This document shows, one piece after another, positions 25,244-34,339 of a stretch of DNA of 47,811 nucleotides. Numbering within the stretch: position 1 is the first letter of the stretch; each line of letters opens with the position of its first letter. The translations under genes and the position numbers were made by a program. The stretch is taken from positions 1 through 47,811 of the forward strand of contig CALKUS010000098.1 of the NCBI GenBank assembly GCA_937996755.1, read 5' to 3'. This DNA comes from an uncultured Pseudomonadota bacterium. Lineage in GTDB: Bacteria; Pseudomonadota; Gammaproteobacteria; Xanthomonadales; Ahniellaceae. The notes below the pieces were generated by a model that searched no databases, was not told where the DNA came from, and saw only the letters and a list, made by a program, of their open reading frames with translations.

Positions 25244-25942
25244 CTACGTTCGACCATGGCAGTCCTTGAATTTCCGCCCTGACCCGCAGTGGCAGGGATC
25301 GTTGCGGCCGGTCTTGGGCTGCTCTCGGCGGAACGGCTCCTGCGGCGTGCCGGCATACCCTTCGCTACGCAGCTGGTCGAGGTCCGACAGCAGGAACGGC
25401 AGCTGGCCGAGGATCTCGAGGCGGCGGCCGAAGGTCGGCGCGGCATCGCTCTCGTCCGGGAGATCCAGCAGCTCGTCGAGGTCCTCGAGGTCGTCGGAGA
25501 GGCCTTCGATGTCCTTCTCCATGCGTTCCCAGGCGGCGGGCTTCAGCTCGCGGCCGCGCAGGAAGCCGAGCGACCACAACGCGCCGACCGGTTCGTCGGT
25601 GCTCTCGGCATCGACTTCGTCCTCTTCCGCGAACGCGACGAGCGGCATCACGTCGTCGTCGGCCTGCTCGCCGCGCCACGCGATGCGGCGCTGCACGTCG
25701 CGCACGAGCGCGGAGAGCAGCTCGCCGGCGAGCTTCCGCTGCGCGGGCGACTCCCACTCGGCCGCGTCGCCCCACACCTGCATGTCGATCTCCTCGCGCG
25801 TCGCCGGTTCGGCGGCCACGGCGAGCGCGCACAGGAAACCGTCGAGCATCTCGATGTCGCCGATCAACGACTCGTCGTCGGGGTCGTTGCGCAGCAGCAG
25901 CGCCTGCAGCTGTTCGATCTGTTCGTCGCTGAATTTGTCCAT
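25244..25942 (-). CDS. UPF0149 family protein with SEC-C zinc motif
   Basis: A 232-residue cytoplasmic protein. The N-terminal two-thirds is a YecA/YgfB-like UPF0149 domain (LIGDIEMLDGFLCALAVA, then an acidic helix pair at about 135-165). The C-terminus is a SEC-C module, RNDPCHCGSGRKFKDCHG (about 212-229), whose Cys/His residues bind zinc as in the SecA tail. Such proteins are thought to associate with ribosomes or the Sec machinery; the exact role is not known. A GAGAGG SD supports the start. Confidence 0.93.
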   Translation of the reverse strand: MDKFSDEQIEQLQALLLRNDPDDESLIGDIEMLDGFLCALAVAAEPATREEIDMQVWGDAAEWESPAQRKLAGELLSALVRDVQRRIAWRGEQADDDVMPLVAFAEEDEVDAESTDEPVGALWSLGFLRGRELKPAAWERMEKDIEGLSDDLEDLDELLDLPDESDAAPTFGRRLEILGQLPFLLSDLDQLRSEGYAGTPQEPFRREQPKTGRNDPCHCGSGRKFKDCHGRT

Positions 25943-26001
25943 CTATCCGGCCTCTCTCCGTGCGCGCGAAGGATACGGGCGAATGGTGCTAACGTCACGG
26001 C

Positions 26002-26538
26002 ATGTCGGGTGAACGCTTCCGCGCCTACGACACCGCCGCGCTCGAGCCCGTCGTCGACGCGATGGCGCGCGGCGCGCTGGCGCTGCTCGACCGGACGCCG
26101 ACGACGCTGCTCGGCATGCTCCGGCGAGGCGCACCGCTCGCCGACCGCCTGCTCGCCGGCATGCGGGCGCACGATGCGCGCATCGACGTCGCGCGGCTCG
26201 ACCTCCAGGTCAAGCGCTACTCCGACGACCTGCACCTGCTGCACCCGGACACGGCGCTCGCGGCGCCCGTCGGCGCGAACGTCGAGGGCCATCGCGTGCT
26301 CGTCGTGGACGACGTGCTGTACCAGGGACACTCGCTCTATCGCGTGTTCGACTGGCTGCGCGCGCAGCGTGCGGCATTCGTGCACGGCATCGTGCTGGTC
26401 GATCGTTGCTGCACCGTGCTGCCCGTGCACGCCGACGTCGCGGGACTGCGCCTGCAGATCGCGCCGCACGACGTGATCGAATGTTCGGTGCCGCCGTACG
26501 AAGGCGAATTCGCGATCGACATCTGGCGGCCCGGATAG
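26002..26538 (+). CDS. PyrR-like phosphoribosyltransferase
   Basis: A 178-residue type I phosphoribosyltransferase. LLGMLRRGAPLADRL (37-50) corresponds to the family's G-x-x-R-G loop, and VVDDVLYQGHSL (101-112) is the 13-residue PRPP-binding motif. The remaining fold, including RYSDD and VDRCC, fits PyrR, which in this lineage serves as a uracil phosphoribosyltransferase and/or pyrimidine regulator. No pyrimidine genes adjoin, so the regulatory role is uncertain. Divergent from the UPF0149 gene across 59 bp; ends just before a REP hairpin. Confidence 0.85.
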   Translation: MSGERFRAYDTAALEPVVDAMARGALALLDRTPTTLLGMLRRGAPLADRLLAGMRAHDARIDVARLDLQVKRYSDDLHLLHPDTALAAPVGANVEGHRVLVVDDVLYQGHSLYRVFDWLRAQRAAFVHGIVLVDRCCTVLPVHADVAGLRLQIAPHDVIECSVPPYEGEFAIDIWRPG

Positions 26539-26543
26539 TGGAT

Positions 26544-26567
26544 GTGGGAGCGACCCGGTCGCTCCAC
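26544..26567. terminator. REP-type hairpin between convergent genes
   Basis: ggagcgac and gtcgctcc arms (26547-26554 and 26558-26565), loop ccg, embedded in a gtgggagcgac REP-like unit. It can terminate both the phosphoribosyltransferase and SRPBCC genes. Confidence 0.6.
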
Positions 26568-26574
26568 GACGGCA

Positions 26575-27030
26575 TCAGGGACGAGCAGCCTCGATCAGCC
26601 GCTGCCAGCCCGCGATGAACCCAGCGTAGGCGGCAGGTTCCAGCATCTCCGCGACCAGCTTCGCGCCCGCGTCCCTCAGCGGCGTGAGCGTGTACGTCAC
26701 CGTGACTTCCGTGCGGTCGACGTCGAGCGCGCGGCAGCAAACGTCGACTAGGCCCATGTGCGAGCCGTGCGCGAGGCGCGCGTAGCTCGCCTGGCCCGCC
26801 GCGCGGTCGAACGCGACCACGATCCAGTGCGTGTGCACGCCATCCGCGTTCGTGGTCGCGAACACGCTGCCGCGTTCTTCATGGCCGCTGATGAGCTCAG
26901 GCGACCAGCCCGGCGCCCACGCGCGCTCGCCGAGCGCCGTGAAGCGGTCCATCGCAGCCGCCAGCGGCTGCGCGAGCACGAAGCTCGCGCTGCAAGATCG
27001 CGGCGGCGGCGGGATCGCGACGTCGTTCAC
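26575..27030 (-). CDS. SRPBCC family protein
   Basis: A 151-residue START-like protein: SCSASFVLAQPLAAAMDRF, FATTNADGVHTHWIVVAFD, SYARLAHGSHMGLVDV and a long C-terminal helix (EMLEPAAYAGFIAGWQRL). A single hydrophobic cavity is expected; the ligand is unknown. Its GTG overlaps the TGA of the upstream amidohydrolase by four bases (GTGA), so the two are made together. It may bind or sense the product of the hydrolase (inference). Confidence 0.82.
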   Translation of the reverse strand: MNDVAIPPPPRSCSASFVLAQPLAAAMDRFTALGERAWAPGWSPELISGHEERGSVFATTNADGVHTHWIVVAFDRAAGQASYARLAHGSHMGLVDVCCRALDVDRTEVTVTYTLTPLRDAGAKLVAEMLEPAAYAGFIAGWQRLIEAARP

Positions 27031-28697
27031 GGCCGGGACGCGGTGTACGCCGCGCGTCCGTCGACCCACGTCGCGAGCACCTTCGTGTCGCGCAGCGCGC
27101 GCGGCGCGACGGCGTACGGATCGCTCGCGACGACGACGAAGTCGGCGCGCTTGCCGGGCGCGATCGCGCCGAGCGTCGCCTCGTCGAAACCCGCCCACGC
27201 GGCGTCGGCCGTGAAGCCGCGAATCGCTTCGTACGTCGAGACGCGCTGGTCGGGATACCAGCCGCCGGCCGGTTTCTCGTCCGCGTCCTCGCGCGTGACG
27301 GCGGAATAGATGCCCCAGAACGGATTCACGTCCTCGACCGGGAAGTCGCTGCCGAACGCGAGTCGCACGCCGGCGTCGCGCATGCGCCGCCACGCGTACG
27401 CACCGAGGATGCGCTGCGGCCCGACGCGCGCCTCGGCCCACGGCATGTCCGACGTCGCATGCGTCGGCTGCATGCTCGCGATCACGCCGAGCGTCGCAAA
27501 GCGCGGGATGTCGTCGAGTGCGACGACCTGCGCATGCTCGATGCGCCAGCGCAGGTCGGCCGTGTTGCCCGTGAGGTGCCTCGCGTACGCGTCCAGCGTG
27601 ACGCGGTCGCCGCGGTCGCCGATCGCGTGCGTCGCCACCTGCACCTTGCAACCGAATGCCTTGTCGACAGCGGCGTCCAACGCCTTCTCGTCGGTCACGA
27701 GCAGGCCCTGGTTGCCCGCGTCGTCGGAATAGTCGGCGAGCAGCGCGGCACCGCGGCTGCCGAGCGCGCCGTCGGCGTACAGCTTCACGCCGCGCATCTT
27801 CAATCGTTGCGATCGATGCGCGTACAGGCCGTTCGCGCAGAGGTCGGCGAGGGCCGGGCCGTCGCCGTCCGCGTACGCGACCACGCGCACGGGCATGCGG
27901 CCTTCGTCGGCGCGCTTGCGATAGAGCGCCATCAGCTCGCGCGACACGCCCATGTCGTGCACGCCCGTGAGGCCCGCCGCGAGCATGTGCGTGAACGCGC
28001 GGCCGAGCGCGCGGTCGGTCGTTTCCGGCGACGTCACCGGCACGACCTCGTTCACGAGGTTCATCGCGCCGTCGACGAACACACCCGTCGCTTTGCCGCC
28101 GCTGCGCTCGATGCGGCCACCGCCCGGCTGCCAGTCGCCGGAAAGGTCCTTCTTCACGAACTTGAGCGCGGCGCTGTTCGCCCACGCCGCGTGGCCGTCG
28201 ACGCGCTCGATCCATACCGGGCGATCGGGAAACGCGGCGTCGAGGTCGGCCGCGGTCGGGAACACCTTCTCGGGCCAGTCGTTCTGGTCCCATCCGCGGC
28301 CGAGCAGCCATTCGCCCTTCGGCAGGTCTTTCGCGTACGACTGCAGCCGCGCGACGACGTCGGCCTTGCTCGTCGTGCCCTCGAGCTGCGCCTGCATGAG
28401 CCCGAGCCCCAGGCCGAGTACGTGGCCGTGCGCGTCGATCAGGCCGGGCAGCACGACGTGGCCCTTCTCGTCCTGCGTGCGCGCCCCCGGATATTTCGCG
28501 GCGAGCGCGTCGCGCGTGCCCACGGCCAGGATGGCGCCGGCTTCGTCGAACGCAAACGCCTCGGCGAACGGCTGCGCCGGGTCCATCGTGACGACGCGGT
28601 CGGCGACGACGATCTCCACGCGCTCGGCCGCGACGGCCGGATTCGCAAGAAACGCAACGACGAGCGTCGCAGCGATGATAAGGCGATGACGCGCCAT
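27027..28697 (-). CDS. Exported amidohydrolase (YtcJ-like)
   Basis: A 556-residue metal-dependent amidohydrolase of the amidohydrolase-3/YtcJ group. The signal peptide (1-24, ending PAVAA) suggests the periplasm. Motifs are LIDAHGH (86-92), RVDGHAAWANS, KLYADGALGSRGAALL, HAIGDRGDR, RIEHAQ and FGSDFPVEDVNP, covering the metal-binding His and Asp residues of the TIM barrel. Likely hydrolyses an N-acyl or amide substrate of unknown identity. ATG 28697 has GGAG six bases upstream; the frame extends further but without a signal. Divergent from the molybdenum hydroxylase operon. Confidence 0.93.
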   Translation of the reverse strand: MARHRLIIAATLVVAFLANPAVAAERVEIVVADRVVTMDPAQPFAEAFAFDEAGAILAVGTRDALAAKYPGARTQDEKGHVVLPGLIDAHGHVLGLGLGLMQAQLEGTTSKADVVARLQSYAKDLPKGEWLLGRGWDQNDWPEKVFPTAADLDAAFPDRPVWIERVDGHAAWANSAALKFVKKDLSGDWQPGGGRIERSGGKATGVFVDGAMNLVNEVVPVTSPETTDRALGRAFTHMLAAGLTGVHDMGVSRELMALYRKRADEGRMPVRVVAYADGDGPALADLCANGLYAHRSQRLKMRGVKLYADGALGSRGAALLADYSDDAGNQGLLVTDEKALDAAVDKAFGCKVQVATHAIGDRGDRVTLDAYARHLTGNTADLRWRIEHAQVVALDDIPRFATLGVIASMQPTHATSDMPWAEARVGPQRILGAYAWRRMRDAGVRLAFGSDFPVEDVNPFWGIYSAVTREDADEKPAGGWYPDQRVSTYEAIRGFTADAAWAGFDEATLGAIAPGKRADFVVVASDPYAVAPRALRDTKVLATWVDGRAAYTASRP

Positions 28698-28837
28698 CGG
28701 CGGCTCCTGCCAGCGAGGAAGGCGCGAAGCATAGCGCCGCAACGGTTCGGCGCGCGCTTGCGTCGGCATGGCTTCCGCCACGCTCCGTTGGTCGCCGCGC
28801 GGGCGTACAAGGGAAGCGGGCTACCCGGGGAAATGCC

Positions 28838-29302
28838 ATGGCCGTCCGCTTCACGCTCAACGGCAAGGCGACGTCGTTCGACGGCGACGCCGACATGCCG
28901 CTGCTCTGGTACCTGCGCGACCACGCGCGGCTCACGGGCACGAAGTTCGGTTGCGGCATCGCCGCGTGCGGCGCCTGCACGGTGCACGTCGACGGCGCGG
29001 CGCAACGCTCGTGCGTGACGCCGCTGCGCGCGATCGAGGGCCGCGCCGTGCGCACGATCGAGGGCCTCGCCGACGGCGACCGGCTGCACGCGGTGCAGCA
29101 GGCCTGGATCGAGGAAGACGTCGCGCAATGCGGCTACTGCCAGGCCGGCCAGATCATGGCGGCCGTCGACCTGCTCGCGAAGACACCCGACCCGAGCGAC
29201 GAGCAGGTCGCGTCGCTCACCAACCTCTGTCGCTGCGGCACCTACCCACGCATCCGCAAGGCGATCAAACGCGCCGCGGCGGCGCTGAAGGAAGAATCGT
29301 GA
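28838..29302 (+). CDS. (2Fe-2S) subunit of a molybdenum hydroxylase
   Basis: A 154-residue subunit of the xanthine-oxidase superfamily, closest in layout to the IorA subunit of isoquinoline 1-oxidoreductase. The plant-ferredoxin cluster uses Cys39, Cys44, Cys47 and Cys59 (FGCGIAACGACTVHVDG); the second cluster uses Cys98, Cys101, Cys131 and Cys133 (CGYCQAGQIM and CRCGTYPRI). It passes electrons from the molybdopterin site. GTGA overlap with the following large subunit gene proves their coupling. No FAD subunit is next to it, as usual for the periplasmic two-subunit type. Confidence 0.95.
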   Translation: MAVRFTLNGKATSFDGDADMPLLWYLRDHARLTGTKFGCGIAACGACTVHVDGAAQRSCVTPLRAIEGRAVRTIEGLADGDRLHAVQQAWIEEDVAQCGYCQAGQIMAAVDLLAKTPDPSDEQVASLTNLCRCGTYPRIRKAIKRAAAALKEES

Positions 29303-31545
29303 GCGCGCAGCTGACGCGCCGCGCATTCCTCGCGATCGGCGCGAGCGCCGCCGGCGGCCTGCTGTTGCGCGGCAGCGCGTTCGCGGCCGACCGCCCGCGT
29401 GACGCCGCCGAAGCATCGGCCCAGCTCGGCGTGCTCGTGCGCATCGAGCCCGACGGCACGATCGTGATCGGCTCGCGCCAGCCGGAGATGGGCCAGGGCG
29501 TGAAGACATCGCTGCCGATGCTCGTGGCGGAAGAGCTCGACGCCGACTGGTCGCGCGTGCGCATCGAGGAATTGCCGCTCGGGCTGGTCGCGATCGCCGA
29601 GGAACCGGGTGTCACGTGGAAGTACGGCCCGCAGGGCGCGGGCGGCAGCACGTCGATCCCGGAAGGCTGGGGCGACCTGCGCCCGGTCGGCGCCGAGGCG
29701 CGCCGCCTGCTCGTGCTTGCTGCAGCGGCGGAATGGAACGCCGAAGCCGCGACGCTCACCACGTTCGCCGGCACCGTGAAGCATCCGGACGGTCGCACGC
29801 TCACCTACGCCGAGCTCGCGCCGAAGGCGGCGAAGATCGTGCCGCCGAAGGATCCCGCGCCGCTGAAGGATCCGGCGCAATACCGCCTCATCGGAACGCC
29901 GCAGCGCGTGGTCGATGCGCGCGAGATCGTCACCGGTCGCGCGCAGTACGGCCTCGACGTGTTCCCGGAAGGCGCGCTCGTCGCGGTCGTCGCGCGCTGC
30001 CCGTACTTCGACGGCGCGATCGAATCGTGGGATGCGTCCGAGGCGAAGAAGATCCCCGGCGTGCGCGACGTCGTCGTGCTGCCCGGCCCGAAGCCCGGCG
30101 AGCCGTATGCGCAGAACCTCGCGACCGGCCTCGCCGTGATCGCGGACGACACGTGGTCCGCGATCCGCGGGCGCAATGCACTGAAGGTGTCGTGGACGAA
30201 AGGCCCGTGGGCCGACGAGACGAGCGCGAAGCTCGACGCGCAGGCCGCCGGCCTGCTGCGCGGCAAGGGCAAGGTCGTCCGTCGGGACGGCGACCTCGCG
30301 GGCGCGAAGGCGAAGGCGGCCCGCACGGTGGAGGCGACGTACCGCGTGCCGTTCGTCGCGCACGCGACCATGGAGCCGCAGAACGCGTACGCGAAGGTGG
30401 AAGCCGACCACGTGACGGTGGTCGGCTCCATGCAGATGCCGAGCGGCGCGTCGCGCGTCGCGAACGCGATCACCGGCGTGCATCGGCTGAAGATCGACGT
30501 GCGCGCCGCGCGCCTCGGCGGCGGCTTCGGCCGGCGCCTCACGAACGATTTCGTCGCGGAGGCGGTGCTCATCGCGAAGGCGACGGGCAAGGCGATCAAG
30601 CTCGTGTGGACGCGCGAAGACGACATGCGCCACGACTTCTACCGGCCGTTCGGCGTGCACGCGATGACGGCGACGCTGGACGGCGACGGCAAGGTCACGG
30701 GCTGGGCGCAGCGCCTGGCGAGCGCAGCGAAGTACTACCGCCGCGCGGACGTGGCGCCGGGCGACGAGTGGCAGTCCGAGATCTACCCGGACGACTTTCC
30801 CGCGCAATGCGTGGCGAACCTCGAGTACGAATGGCTCGACGTGAAATCCGGCATCGCGCGCGGCTCGTGGCGCGCGCCCGCGCACACGGCGAACGCGTTC
30901 GCCAACGAGAGCTTCATCGACGAGATCGCGCACGCGACGAAGCAGGACGCGGTCGCGCTGCGCCTGGCCATGTACGGCGCGCCGCGCGAGCTCGCGTACA
31001 CGAACCACGGCGGCCCGGTGTTCGACACCGGTCGCATGGCGAACGTGTTGCAGGTCGCGGCCGACCGGATCGGCTGGGGCCGCAAGGTGGCCAGGGGGCG
31101 CGGCATCGGCATCGCTGCCCACTTCACGTTCGGCGGCTATGCCGCGCATGCGATGGAAGTGTCGGTCGCGAAAGGCGGCGAGTACCGCATCGAGCGCTGC
31201 GTTTGCGCGGTGGACGTGGGCCGCGTCGTGAACCCGCTCGGTGTCGAGGCGCAGATGATGGGCGGCACGATCGACGGCATCAGCACGGCCGAGGGCCTGG
31301 AGATCACGATCCGCGACGGCCGCGTCGTCGAAGGTAATTTCAACGACTACCCGCTGCTGCGCAGCGCGCGCGCACCCGACGTCGAGGTGCACGTGGTGAA
31401 GAGCGACAAGGCGCCCAGCGGCGCGGGCGAGATGGGCATCCCCACCGCCGCGCCGGCGCTCTGCAACGCGATCTTCGCGGCGACCGGCGTGCGCATCCGG
31501 TCGCTGCCGATCAGGGACCAGCTGAAAGCCGCCTCGAGGGCCTGA
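29299..31545 (+). CDS. Molybdopterin-binding hydroxylase large subunit, Tat-exported
   Basis: A 748-residue molybdopterin subunit (IorB-like). A twin-arginine signal (TRRAFLAIGASAAGGLLL, residues 6-23) indicates export with cofactor bound. Downstream are EMGQGVKTSLPMLVAEEL, the internal repeat-like YGLDV and EATYRVPFVAHATMEP, LGGGFGRRL, RSGSWRAPAH-like GSWRAPAHTANAF, and VGRVVNPLGVEAQMMGG. It probably hydroxylates an N-heterocycle or aldehyde using a periplasmic electron acceptor; the substrate is unknown. The GTG start is set by GTGA overlap with the iron-sulfur subunit. A TolB-like gene follows by one base. Confidence 0.94.
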   Translation: MSAQLTRRAFLAIGASAAGGLLLRGSAFAADRPRDAAEASAQLGVLVRIEPDGTIVIGSRQPEMGQGVKTSLPMLVAEELDADWSRVRIEELPLGLVAIAEEPGVTWKYGPQGAGGSTSIPEGWGDLRPVGAEARRLLVLAAAAEWNAEAATLTTFAGTVKHPDGRTLTYAELAPKAAKIVPPKDPAPLKDPAQYRLIGTPQRVVDAREIVTGRAQYGLDVFPEGALVAVVARCPYFDGAIESWDASEAKKIPGVRDVVVLPGPKPGEPYAQNLATGLAVIADDTWSAIRGRNALKVSWTKGPWADETSAKLDAQAAGLLRGKGKVVRRDGDLAGAKAKAARTVEATYRVPFVAHATMEPQNAYAKVEADHVTVVGSMQMPSGASRVANAITGVHRLKIDVRAARLGGGFGRRLTNDFVAEAVLIAKATGKAIKLVWTREDDMRHDFYRPFGVHAMTATLDGDGKVTGWAQRLASAAKYYRRADVAPGDEWQSEIYPDDFPAQCVANLEYEWLDVKSGIARGSWRAPAHTANAFANESFIDEIAHATKQDAVALRLAMYGAPRELAYTNHGGPVFDTGRMANVLQVAADRIGWGRKVARGRGIGIAAHFTFGGYAAHAMEVSVAKGGEYRIERCVCAVDVGRVVNPLGVEAQMMGGTIDGISTAEGLEITIRDGRVVEGNFNDYPLLRSARAPDVEVHVVKSDKAPSGAGEMGIPTAAPALCNAIFAATGVRIRSLPIRDQLKAASRA

Positions 31546-31546
31546 A

Positions 31547-32479
31547 GTGCTCGCCACCGCGCTGGTCTTCGTCGCCGCCAACGCCGTCGACGGCAAGCCC
31601 GTCACGCAGGTCGTGGACTCGTACCCGGCGCCTTCGCCGGACGGGAAGACGCTGTTGTTCCAGTCCAATCGCAACGGCCGCACGGCGCTCTACACGAGCG
31701 CGATCGACGGCTCGGGCGTGAAGCTGCTGCTCGACTCGGGCGACGACCCGAGCGTCGCCGCGTGGTCGCCCGACGGCAGGCGCATCGCGTTCGCGGCCAC
31801 GGTCGAGGGCGACCAGCCCGACATCTTCGTGATGGATGCGGACGGAACGAACCGCAAGCGCCTCACGACCGACCGTGGCGACGATTCGCATCCGCACTGG
31901 TCGGCCGACGGCGAGCGCATCTACTTCAATTCGGCGCGCACCACGCCCGACCGCAAGGCCGGGTGGTCCGACCAGTGGCACGAGGTCTTCAGCATGCGCG
32001 CGGACGGCAGCGACGTGCGCCAGCACACGCACTGCCGCGCGGTGTGCACGTTCGGCTCGCCGTCGCCGGACGGCAGGCGCATCGCGTACCGCAAGGTCGT
32101 GGCGACGCCGGGCTTCGACTGGGCACTCGCGCCGATGGCGAGCAACAGCGAAGTGTTCGTCGCGAACGTCGACGGCAGCGGCGAGCGCAACCTCTCGAAC
32201 AGCGCTGCGTTCGACGGCTGGCCGGCGTGGTCGCCGGACGGTACGCGCATCGCATTCGCGTCGAATCGCGCGGGGCCGGCGAGCGTCGGGCAGCTCTACC
32301 TGGTCGGCGTCGACGACGGCACGCTGGTGAAGCTCAGCGACGGGCCGAGCCACGCCCAGCCTGCGTGGACACGCGACGGACGTGCGATCTTCGCGTATCG
32401 ACTCTGGGAAGGCGAAAGCTACGAGTTCGGCGGGATCGTCCGGTTCGAAGTCAGCGCGGAATCCCCGGATCCTCGCTGA
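31547..32479 (+). CDS. TolB-like beta-propeller protein, exported
   Basis: A 310-residue protein with a short signal-like start (LATALVFVAANA) and six PD40 repeats: PSPDGKTLLFQSNR, WSPDGRRIAFAA, WSADGERIYFNS, PSPDGRRIAYRK, WSPDGTRIAFASNR and WTRDGRAIFAYR. This is a six-bladed WD40-like propeller as in TolB, without TolB's N-terminal domain. It starts (GTG) one base after the molybdenum subunit stop and should be co-transcribed, so it may serve the hydroxylase or merely share its operon. Its last 29 bp overlap the convergent proline-rich membrane protein gene. Confidence 0.85.
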   Translation: MLATALVFVAANAVDGKPVTQVVDSYPAPSPDGKTLLFQSNRNGRTALYTSAIDGSGVKLLLDSGDDPSVAAWSPDGRRIAFAATVEGDQPDIFVMDADGTNRKRLTTDRGDDSHPHWSADGERIYFNSARTTPDRKAGWSDQWHEVFSMRADGSDVRQHTHCRAVCTFGSPSPDGRRIAYRKVVATPGFDWALAPMASNSEVFVANVDGSGERNLSNSAAFDGWPAWSPDGTRIAFASNRAGPASVGQLYLVGVDDGTLVKLSDGPSHAQPAWTRDGRAIFAYRLWEGESYEFGGIVRFEVSAESPDPR

Positions 32480-33329
32480 TGTCGTTCGGGATGATGTCGT
32501 CGAACTGCTGCGGCACGGGTTCGCTTTCGCATTCTTCCGCGATCGACCGCGCCTTGCACTTCGGCAGGTTCACGCCCTGCAGGATCAGCGCCGCGGGCGG
32601 GAACTTGCGCACGATCTTCTGGCCGAGGTTCTCGCCGTCGGGCGCCCAGTACTTCTCGAAGCGCGTGCGCTCGTCGCTGATCGCGCGCTTGTGCTTCATG
32701 AACTCCGGCTCCTGCGGCACGGGCGCCTGGAAATCGGGCACCGGCTTCTCGCCGGCGGCATCGAGCACGTCCTGCGACAGGCGCACCGAGCCGTCGCTGT
32801 TGAACAGCTTGATCGGCGGCGGCTCCGGCTTGGCTTCGCTCCAGGTCACCGCCATCGCCGGCTCGCGCCGCGCGGGTGCGGCGGCCGGCGGCGGTCGCGT
32901 TGGATTGTGCGGCACGGGCGTCGCGCGCGTCGTGTCGACGGTCGCCACCGGCTCCTCGGGCGCGGCTTCGACCGGCGTCATCGGCGGCTCGGGATCGGCG
33001 AACGTCACTTCGAGCACGGACTCCCGCGGTTCCGCGAGCGGTGACGGCTCGAGCCGCATCGCGTACGCGAGCGCGAGCAGCAGCAACAGGTGCGCGAGCG
33101 CAATCAGCGCCCACGCGATGCGGCGGCGACGCGGATCCTCGCCGGCATCCTCGAAGCGCGGGCGCGCGCGCCACGCGCGGGCCGCCTTCGCGTCGTACTC
33201 GACGAGCGTCGCGGGATCGGTCGCAGGGAGCGGCTGCACGCGCGCCGGTGCGCGCGCATCGGCGAGCGCGTCGTTGAGCGCAGCGATATCGACGCGACGG
33301 CGCGCCGCGGCATCCCTTCCCCGTCCCAT
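32451..33329 (-). CDS. Proline-rich single-pass membrane protein
   Basis: A 292-residue protein of unknown function. A basic cytoplasmic N-terminus (about 1-70) precedes one TM helix (AWALIALAHLLLLLALAYA, about 72-90), a Pro/Ala/Glu-rich linker (about 100-170) and a compact C-terminal segment with paired cysteines (LPKCKARSIAEECESEP). The layout is reminiscent of TonB-type or pilus-associated single-pass proteins, but no TonB C-terminal motif is seen. ATG 33329 is preferred; the SD is weak. Convergent overlap with the TolB-like gene. Confidence 0.72.
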   Translation of the reverse strand: MGRGRDAAARRRVDIAALNDALADARAPARVQPLPATDPATLVEYDAKAARAWRARPRFEDAGEDPRRRRIAWALIALAHLLLLLALAYAMRLEPSPLAEPRESVLEVTFADPEPPMTPVEAAPEEPVATVDTTRATPVPHNPTRPPPAAAPARREPAMAVTWSEAKPEPPPIKLFNSDGSVRLSQDVLDAAGEKPVPDFQAPVPQEPEFMKHKRAISDERTRFEKYWAPDGENLGQKIVRKFPPAALILQGVNLPKCKARSIAEECESEPVPQQFDDIIPNDISEDPGIPR

Positions 33330-33466
33330 GGCGCGACCGTAGCGAGTCGCGCCGTAATGCCTCGTTAAACCGGCGTCGACGCAAACCGGCTGCGTTTCGG
33401 ATTCGTTCAGCCGGGAATTCGCTCGGCCTTCCATGGCCCGGGCTCGCCCCGTTGGAGCGACCCATC

Positions 33467-33480
33467 GGCCATCCATGGCC
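33467..33480. repeat. Small palindrome in a gene gap
   Basis: ggccat-cc-atggcc, perfect arms, in the 233-bp gap upstream of the proline-rich membrane protein gene. It resembles the core of the REP unit at 46331 and may be a degenerate copy. Confidence 0.35.
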
Positions 33481-33495
33481 TCAGCCGACCCGCGC

Positions 33496-33519
33496 AGCAG
33501 TCGCCGACAGGCGACTGCT
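33496..33519. terminator. Hairpin downstream of the glycine-zipper gene
   Basis: Perfect 10-bp arms (agcagtcgcc/ggcgactgct), loop gaca, about 44 bases beyond the glycine-zipper stop. Likely terminator for that gene. Confidence 0.6.
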
Positions 33520-33562
33520 CGGCGCGCGAGTCGACGCCGCAGGTCACGCTGCTGCAACCGGA

Positions 33563-34132
33563 TCAGTACACCGGACGCACGTCCACCGCGACGCGCACGC
33601 GATTGCCCGGGTGCGCGTTCGTGCGCATGTGGCCGACGCGGCCGTGGTAGTCGTAGGTCACGTCGTACGCGACGACGCGCTCTTCGGTCCGGTATTCGGT
33701 GCGCGTCTCGCAGCGCTGCTCGTAGCCGCGATGCACGGTGCCACCCGCGTCGACGTAGCCGCCGCGACGGCGCGCATTGTTCGCGGCGATCGAGCCGCCC
33801 GCGACGGCGCCGACGATCGTGGCCGCCTTGCGGCCGTCGCCCTTGCCGACCTGGTTGCCGAGCGCGCCACCGATCAGCGCGCCGAGGATGGCCGGGCCGG
33901 TGGTGTCGCGGCGATAGCCGGGCTCGTACACGTAGCGCGGTTCGTAACGTTCGACCGGCTGGTCGTAGCAGACTTCGCGCGGCACGGGCTCCTCGTAGCG
34001 ATCGAGGATCGGGTCGACGCGCACCACGCGCGCCCAGTCGTACTGGTCTTCGTCGTACGGGCCGTACGCCGACGCGGAGCCGGCGGCGGCGATACCGAGG
34101 GCGAGCGCGGTGGCGGTGAGGATGCGGTTCAT
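33563..34132 (-). CDS. Glycine-zipper 2TM envelope protein
   Basis: A 189-residue exported protein. Signal peptide 1-22 (ending GSASA), then a Tyr/Glu/Arg-rich region, then a double glycine-zipper (GPAILGALIGGALGNQVG and AATIVGAVAGGSIAAN, about 80-118) of the Rickettsia 17-kDa antigen type, then a beta-rich Tyr/Arg tail. These proteins insert in or associate with the outer envelope; function unclear. AAGGAG at ideal spacing supports the start. Monocistronic, with its own hairpin terminator. Confidence 0.9.
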   Translation of the reverse strand: MNRILTATALALGIAAAGSASAYGPYDEDQYDWARVVRVDPILDRYEEPVPREVCYDQPVERYEPRYVYEPGYRRDTTGPAILGALIGGALGNQVGKGDGRKAATIVGAVAGGSIAANNARRRGGYVDAGGTVHRGYEQRCETRTEYRTEERVVAYDVTYDYHGRVGHMRTNAHPGNRVRVAVDVRPVY

Positions 34133-34339
34133 GGCGAGCTCCTTCTTCTTCTCGTTCGGGGCACTGTGCGAACGATTCTGCGTCGCCGCGGTTAACCGCT
34201 TCTGAATACGCCTGCGTGCGTGTAACTGCCGTTCAGGTGGCCGTCGCCCCGCGCGATGTGGATCGCGATTCGCCATCGCTCCGCGAAAGCCATCCGTGGC
34301 GCGCACGTCCAGTCGCCATCCCTGGCTCCTCCGATGTCG

